Assembly (NCBI RefSeq): GCF_009711205.1
Contig: NZ_WMIG01000007.1
Location: 62,001-126,000, forward strand
Source: Paracoccus litorisediminis
GTDB lineage: Bacteria > Pseudomonadota > Alphaproteobacteria > Rhodobacterales > Rhodobacteraceae
Reading direction: 5' to 3'
DNA: 64,000 bases
Of this stretch, positions 56,245 through 63,768 are shown one piece after another. The position numbers and the translations under genes are program-made. The notes under the pieces are model-generated. The model did not search any database. It was not told where the DNA came from and saw only the letters and a program-made list of their open reading frames with translations. Numbering within the stretch: the first letter of the stretch is position 1; each line of letters starts with the position of its first letter.

Positions 56245-57485
56245 GCAAGGGGCAGGGTGCAGACTTGCTCCAACCCGCGCGGTTCGCGGTTCCGGATGGT
56301 GATGCTGCCCTGATGACGCTCGATGATCTCGCGCGCGATGGCCAGTCCCAGGCCGGCACCGGGCACGGATTTGCGCCGGGCCGGATCGACGCGGAAGAAG
56401 GGTTCAAAGACGCGGGACAGCATGTCCTCGGGCAGGCCGGGGCCGTTGTCGAGGATGCGGATCACCGCGTTATTGCCCTGTCGGGTCAGCGACACTTCAG
56501 CCCCCATGCCATGGGTCGCGGCGTTCGAGATCAGGTTGCGCAAGGCGCGGGTCAGGGCCAGCGGCCCGGCGATCACCTCGGTCGGGGGCAGGGCGGCCAG
56601 CGTGACCGGCTGACCAAGGGCCTGCAATTCGCGCGCGATTTCGGTCAGCAGGCGGTCAAGGCGCAGCGGTTCGGTCTCGACGGCGCCGACCTCCTCGCGG
56701 ACCAGTCGGATGGCGCTGTCGGCGATCAGGTCCAGTTCCTCAAGGTCGGACAGCCATTTCGCCCGTTCCTCGTCATCCTCGATGAACTCGGCGCGCAGCC
56801 GCATCCGGGTCATCGGGGTACGCAGGTCATGGCCCGCCGCCGCGACCAGCCTCATCCGGCTTTCCATCGCCTGACCCAACTGGCGTGACAGCCGGTTCAG
56901 GGCGCGGGCCGCTGCCCGCACCTCGCCCGGTCCGGTTTCTGGGATGGGTTGCATCACCCCGTCCGGGCCGATCTTGTCCACGGCATCCTCGATCAGTTGC
57001 AGCGGCCGGGTCAGCCGCCGCGCCGCGTGGATCGAGATGGCGGCACTGCCCAGCCCGATCAGCGACAGCCATACCGCCAGCACCTTCCATTGGCCGGGCG
57101 GCGGGCGCAGATCGGGGATCGGCAGGATCAGCCAGCCCCCTTCGGCCAGCGGGACCGAGACCAGAGGCGCGGCCTGCCCCTGAACATGGGTCACGACCAC
57201 GGCGACCGGATCGCCGGTCCGTTCCAGCGCATGGCGCAGGAAATCCGTCATCCTTGTATCGGCGACACCATCAGCCGGACCGGATTGCAAAGGCGCGGGC
57301 AGATCCTGCGACCGCCCCTGACCCATCAGGGCAAGGGTCATGTGGATCTGCCGCGCCACCGGCTCCATCGTCGATTGCGGCGAGGGCGGCTGCATCACCT
57401 GCGTCGCGGTAAAGGTCGCCAGCACCGCGACCGAGACGATGGCGATGATCAGCAGCGCGGCGATGCGGGTGGTCAGCGAGTTCAT
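56241..57485 (-). CDS. EnvZ-type sensor histidine kinase
   Basis: A 414-residue inner-membrane sensor. TM1 is about residues 7-29 and TM2 about 134-155, with a periplasmic loop of about 100 residues between them. HAMP follows, then the H box with phospho-acceptor His219 (AAGHDLRTPMTRMRL), N box NLISNAATHG, G1 DNGPGLP, F box VFEPFFRVD and G2 GAGLGLA. ATG 57485 avoids overlap with the regulator gene; an in-frame GTG at 57497 is an alternative. The signal is unknown. It is paired with the response regulator five bases upstream. Confidence 0.93.
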   Translation of the reverse strand: MNSLTTRIAALLIIAIVSVAVLATFTATQVMQPPSPQSTMEPVARQIHMTLALMGQGRSQDLPAPLQSGPADGVADTRMTDFLRHALERTGDPVAVVVTHVQGQAAPLVSVPLAEGGWLILPIPDLRPPPGQWKVLAVWLSLIGLGSAAISIHAARRLTRPLQLIEDAVDKIGPDGVMQPIPETGPGEVRAAARALNRLSRQLGQAMESRMRLVAAAGHDLRTPMTRMRLRAEFIEDDEERAKWLSDLEELDLIADSAIRLVREEVGAVETEPLRLDRLLTEIARELQALGQPVTLAALPPTEVIAGPLALTRALRNLISNAATHGMGAEVSLTRQGNNAVIRILDNGPGLPEDMLSRVFEPFFRVDPARRKSVPGAGLGLAIAREIIERHQGSITIRNREPRGLEQVCTLPLA

Positions 57486-57489
57486 CGGC

Positions 57490-58203
57490 TCAGCCACCGG
57501 TCCCGACAGTCACCGAAACCGCCAGCTGGTAGCCGCCATTGCGGACGGTGCGAAAGATCGCGCCGGGCTCTTTTTCAGCCAGCTTGCGGCGCAGCCTGCT
57601 CATCAGCACGTCGATCGAGCGGTCCAGCGGATCGCGGCCCCGGCCCTGGGTCAGGTCCAGCAGCTGGTCACGCGACAGCAGCCTGCCGGGACGTTCCAGA
57701 AACACATGCAGCAGGTCGAATTCGGCCCCGGTCAGATCGACCTCGGCTCCGTCGGCGGCGATGACGCGGCGCTGGCCGGGATCGACCTCGAAACCGGCAA
57801 AACCATAGACGCGGGCTTCGGGGGCGGGGGGCTCCTCGGGGCCAGCGCGGCGCAGGACGGCCTTGATCCGGGCGACCAGTTCGCGCGGGTTGAAGGGTTT
57901 GCCCAGATAATCGTCCGCACCCAGTTCCAGGCCGACGATACGGTCGACATCCTCTTTCAGCGCGGTGAGCAGAATCACACGCAGGTCCGGGCGGTGCTCG
58001 TGCAGCGCGCGGCAGATATCCAGACCCGAGCCGTCGGGCAGCATCACGTCCAGCACGATCAGGTCGGGGCGGCTGTCGGCAATCCGCGCCTCGCATTCAC
58101 GGCGGTCGGCGGCGACCGAGATGCGAAAGCCCTGCCCCTCAAGATAGCGGCGCAGCAGGTTGCGGATTTCGGGATCGTCGTCGACGATCAGGATATGCTT
58201 CAT
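57490..58203 (-). CDS. OmpR-type response regulator
   Basis: A 237-residue regulator with an N-terminal receiver domain (phospho-acceptor Asp52 in VLDVMLPDGSG; Lys102 in DDYLGKPF) and a C-terminal winged helix (LTGAEFDLLHVFLERPGRLLSRDQLLDLTQGR, then RSIDVLMSRLRRKL). ATG 58203 gives the best spacing from AAGG; ATG 58209 is possible. It is cotranscribed with the kinase, and its promoter region shares sequence with the macA promoter, suggesting it controls both. Confidence 0.93.
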   Translation of the reverse strand: MKHILIVDDDPEIRNLLRRYLEGQGFRISVAADRRECEARIADSRPDLIVLDVMLPDGSGLDICRALHEHRPDLRVILLTALKEDVDRIVGLELGADDYLGKPFNPRELVARIKAVLRRAGPEEPPAPEARVYGFAGFEVDPGQRRVIAADGAEVDLTGAEFDLLHVFLERPGRLLSRDQLLDLTQGRGRDPLDRSIDVLMSRLRRKLAEKEPGAIFRTVRNGGYQLAVSVTVGTGG

Positions 58204-58447
58204 TGCCATCACCTTGGGGCTTCGGGTCGTTTCTAGCCCGGTTTCCGCCGTCGCGCTGCGCCAAATTTGTGACGAAACTTTGCTGCCACAGGCGCGGAAA
58301 CGCCCGGTTACAAATCCCGCCCCGCCAGAGACCTTTCGTCACATCGCGGACCTAAGTGCGACATGACCCGTCCGTAAGGCTGGGCTGGCCAGCCTGTTCC
58401 CCAAGACGGGCTGGTACAACCAAAGAGCAGTATGAAGGACATGACGG
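58204..58447. promoter_or_regulatory. divergent promoter region of the two-component system and the RcnB-like gene
   Basis: Inverted arms ATTTGTGAC (58265-58273) and GTTACAAAT (58307-58315) match 8 of 9 positions. TTTCGTCACA (58334-58343) is a reversed copy of the TGTGACGAAA within the left arm region. The left arm runs on into a GCTGCCACA segment that resembles the perfect inverted repeat before macA (62192-62242). I infer response-regulator binding sites. Confidence 0.5.
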
Positions 58448-58879
58448 ATGCGTCGATTTCTGATGATGACCGCGATCGCGGCAACCACCCTGGGCGCGGC
58501 CCAGGTCGCGCAGGCCGATGCCCGGCCCGATGGCCCGCCCCCGGTCTGCCGGCCTGACCAGAAGAAATGCCCCGAAGCGCCGCATGGCGTGAAGCCGCGC
58601 AAGGACGCTCCGCGCGAAGACCGTCGCGGCCCGCCGCCACCCGCCGAGACGCGTGGCAATGATCAGGCCCATCGTGGCCCGCGCCATGGTGACGGCCCTG
58701 AACATATCCGCCGCGCCGAAGTGGGTGATCACGGCCGCGTCTTCAAGCCCGGCCGCGACAGCCGGTTGGAGAAAGCCCCGCGCGGCAAGGAATACCGCGT
58801 CATCGACGACAAGCTGGTTCTGGTGAATAAGAAGGACAAGAAGATCGTGCGGGTCATCGGTCCCGCGCCACGCCAGTAA
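58448..58879 (+). CDS. RcnB-like periplasmic protein
   Basis: A 143-residue protein with a signal peptide (MRRFLMMTAIAATTLGAAQVAQA). A long charged Pro/Arg/His-rich linker follows, then a short C-terminal domain (KEYRVIDDKLVLVNKKDKKIVRVIG) like RcnB, a periplasmic protein tied to nickel/cobalt homeostasis in E. coli. Four-fifths of the mature chain looks disordered. It is divergent from the response regulator and ends in a strong terminator. The role is unknown; envelope stress or metal response fits the neighbourhood. Confidence 0.8.
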   Translation: MRRFLMMTAIAATTLGAAQVAQADARPDGPPPVCRPDQKKCPEAPHGVKPRKDAPREDRRGPPPPAETRGNDQAHRGPRHGDGPEHIRRAEVGDHGRVFKPGRDSRLEKAPRGKEYRVIDDKLVLVNKKDKKIVRVIGPAPRQ

Positions 58880-58898
58880 ATTCGCGACATGCGGTATG

Positions 58899-58928
58899 CG
58901 GCGGCCGGATCACCCGGCCGCCGTTTTC
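58899..58928 (+). terminator. rho-independent terminator after the RcnB-like gene
   Basis: A perfect 10-bp stem CGGCGGCCGG/CCGGCCGCCG with a 5-base loop, followed by TTTTCTTG. It lies between the convergent RcnB-like gene and macB. Confidence 0.8.
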
Positions 58929-58931
58929 TTG

Positions 58932-60860
58932 TCAGCCCGCCGACAGTGCCGCGACCGGGTCCAGTTTCGACGCGCTGACCGCGGGCATATAGCCAAAAAC
59001 CAGCCCGATCCCGCAGGCGCTGGCCATCGCCGCCATGATCGAGGCGGTCGAATAGACCGGCTGGAAACTGCCCCCGACCTGCGCAAAGATCGCGCCAAAG
59101 CCCAAGGCCGCCAGCACGCCCGCGACGCCGCCGATCAGGCAGACCAGCACCGCCTCGATCAGGAACTGCGCCCGGATGTCAGAGCGCCGTGCACCCACCG
59201 CCATGCGCAGCCCGATCTCTCCGATCCTTTCGGTCACGGAAACCAGCATGATGTTCATCACCCCGATCCCGCCGACCAACAGCGAGATCACCGCGATGGC
59301 CGCGATCAGCATGGTCATGGTCTGGGTAGTGCTGGTGATCGTCTGGCGGATCTCGTCATTGTTGACGATGAAGAAATCCTTGGTGCCGTGGCGCTGGGTC
59401 AGGAAATCGGTGACCGTCTGCTGGGCAATCGTCATATCGGCATCATCGGCCACGCGCAACGTCAGTCCGCTGACGCTGGTCGAACCCAGATAGCGCGCCT
59501 GCACCGTGCTGTAGGGGGCATAGATGGTCAGGCTGGTGCTGCCGCCCGGACCGCGGCTTTGGGTTTCGGCCACGCCGATCACCCGCAGCGGCACCTTGCC
59601 CGCCATGAAGGTCTGACCCAGCGGGTCGCCCGTCGGGAACAGGCTTTGGCGGGTGTTTTCGTCGATGACCACGTCCTGGCTCATCGCGGTCACATCAGCC
59701 GCGTCGAAAGCACGCCCTTGGGTCAGGGTCACGCCCGCCACGTCGAAATACTGCTCGCCCACGCCGCTGATCTGGGCGGTTGCCTCGGTCGAGCCGTGGC
59801 GCAGGGTCTGGCTGGTGCTGACTGTCGGACTGACCGAGGCGACATGCGCCTGTCGCGCCAGTTGCACCCCATCCTCCAGCACCAGCGTCGTGACCTTGCC
59901 CGAGCGGGTATCCCCGAAATTCTGCCCCGGATAGATCTGCAGCGTGTTCGTGCCCAGACCGGAGATATTTTCCAGCACCTGCTGGCGCGAGCCTTCGCCA
60001 AGCGCCACCACCGACACGACCGAGGCGATGCCGATGATGATCCCCAGCATGGTCAGAAAGCTGCGCAGCTTGTTGGCGCGCATCGCCAGCACGGCCATGC
60101 GCAGCGCCTCGGCCAGCCGCCCGATGCGCGGCACGCCCGAGGGAGTGGCGGGTTGCGGGGCAGGGGTGGCGACAACGCTATCCGCACTGTCCGACAGGAT
60201 GCGACCGTCCGCGATCTCGATGACGCGGCGGGCGCGGGCCGCGACCTTGGGGTCATGGGTGACAAGGATGACGGTGCGGCCCTCGGCGTTGAGTTCCTCA
60301 AGGATCGTCAGAACTTCCTCGCCGCTGCGGCTGTCCAGCGCACCGGTCGGCTCATCGGCCAGAATGACGCGGGCATCGTTGACCAGCGCCCGCGCGATCG
60401 ACACGCGCTGCTGTTGGCCACCGGAAAGCTGGCCCGGATGGTGGCCCAGCCGGTCGCCCATGCCCAACCGCCCCAGCAGCGCCGCCGCCTTGTCGCGTCG
60501 CGCGGATGATGGGATGCCACGATAGATCGCGGGAACCTCGACATTTCCCAAGGCGGTCATTTCCGACAGCAGGTGATAGCGCTGAAAGACAAAGCCAAAG
60601 AACTCGCGGCGCAGCCCGGCCAACTGGCCCGGATCGAGCGTCGCGACCTCGCGCCCATCCAGACGGTAGCTGCCGCCACTGGGCCGGTCCAGACAGCCAA
60701 GGATGTTCATCAGCGTTGATTTCCCCGAACCCGAGGCACCGATGATCGCGACGAATTCGCCCTGTGCGATATCCAGATCGATGCCATGCAGCACGGTCAG
60801 GTCGCCATCGCCGGATGGATAGCTGCGGGTGACGCCGGAAAGTCGGATCAGCGGTTCCAT
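58932..60860 (-). CDS. macB: MacB-type ABC efflux transporter (ATPase-permease fusion)
   Basis: A 642-residue inner-membrane exporter. The N-terminal ABC domain has GASGSGKST, LSGGQQQRVSIARAL and VILADEPTGALDS. TM1 lies at about residue 275 (LRSFLTMLGIIIGIASVVSVVALGEGS). A large periplasmic domain follows, then three C-terminal TM segments with the FtsX-like ITSTTQTMTMLIAAIAVISLLVGGIGVMNIMLVSVTERIGEIGLRMAVGAR. It works with MacA and an outer-membrane TolC-type channel, not encoded here. It starts one base after the macA stop. Confidence 0.94.
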   Translation of the reverse strand: MEPLIRLSGVTRSYPSGDGDLTVLHGIDLDIAQGEFVAIIGASGSGKSTLMNILGCLDRPSGGSYRLDGREVATLDPGQLAGLRREFFGFVFQRYHLLSEMTALGNVEVPAIYRGIPSSARRDKAAALLGRLGMGDRLGHHPGQLSGGQQQRVSIARALVNDARVILADEPTGALDSRSGEEVLTILEELNAEGRTVILVTHDPKVAARARRVIEIADGRILSDSADSVVATPAPQPATPSGVPRIGRLAEALRMAVLAMRANKLRSFLTMLGIIIGIASVVSVVALGEGSRQQVLENISGLGTNTLQIYPGQNFGDTRSGKVTTLVLEDGVQLARQAHVASVSPTVSTSQTLRHGSTEATAQISGVGEQYFDVAGVTLTQGRAFDAADVTAMSQDVVIDENTRQSLFPTGDPLGQTFMAGKVPLRVIGVAETQSRGPGGSTSLTIYAPYSTVQARYLGSTSVSGLTLRVADDADMTIAQQTVTDFLTQRHGTKDFFIVNNDEIRQTITSTTQTMTMLIAAIAVISLLVGGIGVMNIMLVSVTERIGEIGLRMAVGARRSDIRAQFLIEAVLVCLIGGVAGVLAALGFGAIFAQVGGSFQPVYSTASIMAAMASACGIGLVFGYMPAVSASKLDPVAALSAG

Positions 60861-60861
60861 C

Positions 60862-62073
60862 CTAGCCTCCCATCGGGGGCGGGCCGCCCATCATGCCGCC
60901 GGGGCCAGCAGTTGCGGGCGTGGTGGTGGCGCTGGCCTCTCCGGTCACGACCTGCTCGCCCTCGGTCAGCCCGGACAGCACCTCGGCCAAGACCTTGTCG
61001 TTCAATCCGATGCTGACCTGCCGCGTCTCGACCTTGCCGTTCAGGCCAAGGACGCGGACCTGCTGGCCGTCAGCCCCCGCGACCAGCGCCGCCGAGGGGA
61101 TGGTCAGCGCGTCCTTGGCCGCGCCCAGAATGATGCTGACCTGCGCAGTCATATAGGTGCGCAGCTTGCCGTCCGGATTCTCGACCGGGATCAGGCCGGT
61201 GTAATAGACCGCCTCACTGGTGCTGTCCGAGGTGCTGTCCGCGTCGATGGCGCTGTCGCTGACGATGCTTTGCGGCGCGGGGGCGATGTCGCCCAGCACG
61301 GATTCGTAAGTTCGCGCGGTATCGCCCAGCAGGTGAAAGCGCACCTTCTGGCCCGGTGCCACCTTGGTGATGTCGGCTTCGGAAATCTGGGCATGGACGC
61401 TCATCCGGTCCAGCTGTCCCAGCACCACGATGGTCGGCGAGGATTGCGCCGCGTTCACCGTCTGCCCGGCCTGATTGACGATGGCCAGAACCGTGCCATC
61501 GCTGGGGGCGGTGATGCGGGTATAGGCCAGATTGGCCTGAGCAGTCTCGATCGCCACCTGCGCGCCGTCGATCTGCGCGTCCAGCGCGTCGATCTGGGCC
61601 TTGGCGGCGGCCACTTCCTCGGCGGCGCTGTCATAATCGCTATGGGCGGTGGTGTTGGTCTTCAACAGGCGTTGCTGGCGGGACAGGGTCTTTTCGGCCA
61701 GATCCAGCGCGGCCTGACGTTCGGCCTTCTGGGCCTGATAATTCGCCAGCGAGGATTGCGCCGTGCGCAGCGCGTTTTCCTGCGTGACCGAGTCGATCTC
61801 GGCGATCAGGTCACCCTGCTTCACCTGCTGGCCCAGTTCGACCGCCAGCGACGTGATCCGCCCCGAGACCTGCGCCCCCACAGCCACCAGCCGCTCGGGC
61901 TTCAACTGCCCCTCGGCCATGACGGTTTCCTCGACATCGCCACGGGTCACCATGGCGGTCTGATAGCTGGGCGTCGCGGCAAGGCCCGGCGTGATCCCGC
62001 TAAGTCGCAGCAGGCCGCCCCCGGTCAGCAGGCAAGCCACCAGCACCGCAAGGATGGTCACGGTTTTGCGCAT
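60862..62073 (-). CDS. macA: MacA-type periplasmic adaptor (HlyD/RND family)
   Basis: A 403-residue membrane-anchored adaptor. The N-terminal segment (MRKTVTILAVLVACLLTGGGLL) is a signal anchor. The lipoyl half-motifs GQVSGRITSLAVELGQQVKQGDLIAEID and TRITAPSDGTVLAIVNQAGQTV flank a long alpha-helical hairpin (about 95-180). The beta-barrel domain follows. The C-terminus ends in a Gly/Pro/Met-rich tail. ATG 62073 has SD GAAAGGACAT. It forms an operon with macB. Substrates could be antibiotics, peptides or lipids. Confidence 0.93.
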   Translation of the reverse strand: MRKTVTILAVLVACLLTGGGLLRLSGITPGLAATPSYQTAMVTRGDVEETVMAEGQLKPERLVAVGAQVSGRITSLAVELGQQVKQGDLIAEIDSVTQENALRTAQSSLANYQAQKAERQAALDLAEKTLSRQQRLLKTNTTAHSDYDSAAEEVAAAKAQIDALDAQIDGAQVAIETAQANLAYTRITAPSDGTVLAIVNQAGQTVNAAQSSPTIVVLGQLDRMSVHAQISEADITKVAPGQKVRFHLLGDTARTYESVLGDIAPAPQSIVSDSAIDADSTSDSTSEAVYYTGLIPVENPDGKLRTYMTAQVSIILGAAKDALTIPSAALVAGADGQQVRVLGLNGKVETRQVSIGLNDKVLAEVLSGLTEGEQVVTGEASATTTPATAGPGGMMGGPPPMGG

Positions 62074-62191
62074 ATGTCCTTTCCCATGCAGGGCAGCGCG
62101 CATCGTGCGGCTGCCACGTCGATCATGATCTAGGCAGGGGACATGTCGTGGTTAGGTCCTGTGGGTGAGCAAGTGTTTCCACGTCGGGGAA

Positions 62192-62242
62192 ATTTGTAAG
62201 GAAATGTTGCCACGGCTGGCCTGGCAACATTTCCTTACAAAT
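62192..62242. repeat. perfect 21-bp inverted repeat upstream of macA
   Basis: Arms ATTTGTAAGGAAATGTTGCCA (62192-62212, first 20 bases ATTTGTAAGGAAATGTTGCC) and its exact reverse complement (62222-62242) are separated by nine bases. The element lies 119 bases from the macA start and 64 bases from the start of the divergent 80-residue protein gene. The arm starts TTTGTAAGGAAA, close to TTTGTGACGAAA in the response-regulator promoter. There is no T-run, so an operator pair is favoured over a terminator. Confidence 0.7.
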
Positions 62243-62305
62243 CCGCAGGTGCGGCCCACCCCGCGGCGCGGGCATCATCGAACGGTCACAGAAGGGGGCC
62301 GGGAC

Positions 62306-62548
62306 ATGACCGACTGCGAAAGGGCCATTGCCCGGCGCCGTATGCTGCTTTCGGTGCCGCGCTCTGACACGACCGGGACGAACCGATTGGAGGCCGTGTC
62401 ATTCTGCCTGTTGGGTCTGGATGCTGACGGGCTGCGCGTGCGGTTCGTCGACGGGCAGGGGCGGCTGCTGGATCTGTCGCTGAACCCCGTGGTGGCCGAG
62501 GCCCTGCGCGACTGCATTACTCTTGCCAAGCGTCTGCCGCCGGCCTGA
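62306..62548 (+). CDS. hypothetical 80-residue protein
   Basis: A small soluble protein (MTDCERAIARRRMLLSVP...) with a beta-rich centre (LEAVSFCLLGLDADGLRVRFVDGQG) and a C-terminal helix ending in ITLAKRLPPA. I do not recognise the family. ATG 62306 is preceded by a GGGGCCGGG stretch. It is divergent from macA across the 21-bp inverted repeat, so it may belong to the same regulon. Confidence 0.6.
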   Translation: MTDCERAIARRRMLLSVPRSDTTGTNRLEAVSFCLLGLDADGLRVRFVDGQGRLLDLSLNPVVAEALRDCITLAKRLPPA

Positions 62549-62634
62549 GCCCTTTCGCGTTTTCGCGCGCAAAGTGGTATAATCATGCCCGCGACTCTGC
62601 CGGTCTGACAGAGTCATGCAGCGAGGCTGGCGTG

Positions 62635-63240
62635 ATGGAAACGACCCGGCTTTATCATCGTGGCAATCGGGAACTGCAGGACATGTTCGACAGCCGCCGC
62701 ATTGCCGACCGGCTTGAGGGCGTGACCCTGCGCGCGGCCTTCACCGACAGCGACCGCGCCTTCATCGAGGGCGTCGGGTTCTTCTTTCTGGCCACCGCAG
62801 ATGCGCAAGGAAGGCCGGATTGTTCGTTCAAGGGCGGGATGCCGGGCTTTGTCCGGGTGGTCGGTCCGTCCGAGCTGGCATTTCCCGATTACGACGGCAA
62901 CGGCATGTTCAAAAGCCTTGGCAATATCGCGGTCAATCCGGCGGTGGGGATGTTGTTCATCGCGATGGGGGAAGCGCCGCGCCGCCTGCGGGTCAACGGC
63001 ACCGCCCGGATCAACCGCGACGATCCGCTGATCGGTGACTTCATCGGTGCGCAATTGCTGATCCGTGTCGAGGCGCAGGCGATCTTTCCGAACTGCCCGC
63101 GCTATATTCCGGGTCAGGACGGCCCCTCGATCTATGCGCCGCGTCCGGGCGTGCCCCCGATTGAACCTGCCTGGAAAGGCTTTGACGAATTCCGCGATGC
63201 CGTGCCGCCACGCGCGCCAGCGACGGGCGATAAAAAATAG
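62635..63240 (+). CDS. pyridoxamine 5'-phosphate oxidase-like FMN-binding protein
   Basis: A 201-residue split-barrel flavin-binding protein. Its pattern is DRAFIEGVGFFFLATADAQGRPDCSFKGGMPGFVRVVGPSELAFPDYDGNGMFKSLGNIAVNPAVGMLFI. The late FPNCPRYIP matches the PNPOx-like subgroup. The function is unknown and may be flavin-linked stress protection. The start is ATG 62635, with an in-frame GTG just before it at 62632. Confidence 0.83.
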   Translation: METTRLYHRGNRELQDMFDSRRIADRLEGVTLRAAFTDSDRAFIEGVGFFFLATADAQGRPDCSFKGGMPGFVRVVGPSELAFPDYDGNGMFKSLGNIAVNPAVGMLFIAMGEAPRRLRVNGTARINRDDPLIGDFIGAQLLIRVEAQAIFPNCPRYIPGQDGPSIYAPRPGVPPIEPAWKGFDEFRDAVPPRAPATGDKK

Positions 63241-63266
63241 GGGCCCCGGTTCACCGACGCCCCTAT
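63232..63266 (-). terminator. terminator for the minus-strand 69-residue protein gene
   Basis: An 8-bp stem ATAGGGGC/GCCCCTAT (63237-63244 and 63259-63266) followed on the minus strand by a run of T (complement of AAAAAA at 63232-63237). It is a good rho-independent terminator for the gene at 63300-63509 and also lies at the end of the plus-strand PNPOx-like gene. Confidence 0.75.
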
Positions 63267-63299
63267 GACTTTGGTGATGGCCCGTGGCCGCAAGTTACA

Positions 63300-63509
63300 T
63301 TATTTCTTGCGCTTTGTGGGTGCTGGCTTGCCTTGTGCAAGCTCGGCCGCTTCCTTGGCCAGACGCGCTTCCTTGAGGCTTGCGGTCAGCTCGTCACGGC
63401 GCTGGTTGTGATCGGCAATGATCAGACGTGCTTCGGTCGTTGTCCGGTCCAGCGCGGTTTGCGGCGCCTGCGGACTGAAAATCTTATTGTACTTATCCTT
63501 GGGTGCCAT
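63300..63509 (-). CDS. small basic hypothetical protein
   Basis: A 69-residue Lys/Arg/Ala-rich protein (MAPKDKYNKIFSPQAPQTALDR... ending APTKRKK). The middle is predicted helical and possibly coiled-coil (RRDELTASLKEARLAKEAAELAQG). I do not recognise the family. It lies downstream of the cold-shock gene on the same strand, with a hairpin between and a terminator after. SD-like GGAGGC precedes ATG 63509. Confidence 0.7.
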   Translation of the reverse strand: MAPKDKYNKIFSPQAPQTALDRTTTEARLIIADHNQRRDELTASLKEARLAKEAAELAQGKPAPTKRKK

Positions 63510-63524
63510 GCGGGCCTCCGAAAT

Positions 63525-63552
63525 TTGGTCCGGCCATGATCGGCCGGACCAA
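63525..63552 (-). terminator. terminator-like hairpin after the cold-shock gene
   Basis: A perfect 11-bp stem TTGGTCCGGCC/GGCCGGACCAA with a 6-base loop, ten bases past the csp stop on the minus strand, followed by AATTTC. Termination may be partial. Confidence 0.65.
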
Positions 63553-63561
63553 GCAGCAGGA

Positions 63562-63768
63562 TCAGGCGATGGCGAGGTTGCGCACGGACTCACGGCCGTC
63601 GCGGTTGGTCTCAATATCGAAGGTCACGGTCTGACCGTCATTCAGTTGGCGGATACCCGCGGCCTCAAGGGCCGAGATATGGACGAACACGTCCTTGCCG
63701 CCAGTTGCGGGTGCGATAAAGCCGAAGCCTTTGGTGGTGTTGAACCATTTCACGGTGCCATTGGCCAT
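63562..63768 (-). CDS. cold-shock family nucleic-acid-binding protein
   Basis: A 68-residue single cold-shock domain. It has RNP-1 (KGFGFIAP) and RNP-2 (VFVHISA) with the aromatic residues that stack on single-stranded RNA, and the N-terminal [17 protein letters not shown] of the CspA family. It acts as an RNA chaperone. ATG 63768 is chosen over longer upstream frames because the domain begins there and SD GGAGACATCACG precedes it. Whether it is cold-induced cannot be judged. Confidence 0.95.
   Translation of the reverse strand: MANGTVKWFNTTKGFGFIAPATGGKDVFVHISALEAAGIRQLNDGQTVTFDIETNRDGRESVRNLAIA

Noticed and set aside
58896..60509. Plus-strand open frame of over 500 codons opposite macB
   Set aside because: Repetitive His/Arg/Asp-rich translation with no motif, while macB on the other strand has all ABC motifs.
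62192..62242. The 21-bp inverted repeat as a rho-independent terminator
   Set aside because: No T-run follows on either strand and it lies between two divergent starts rather than after a gene.
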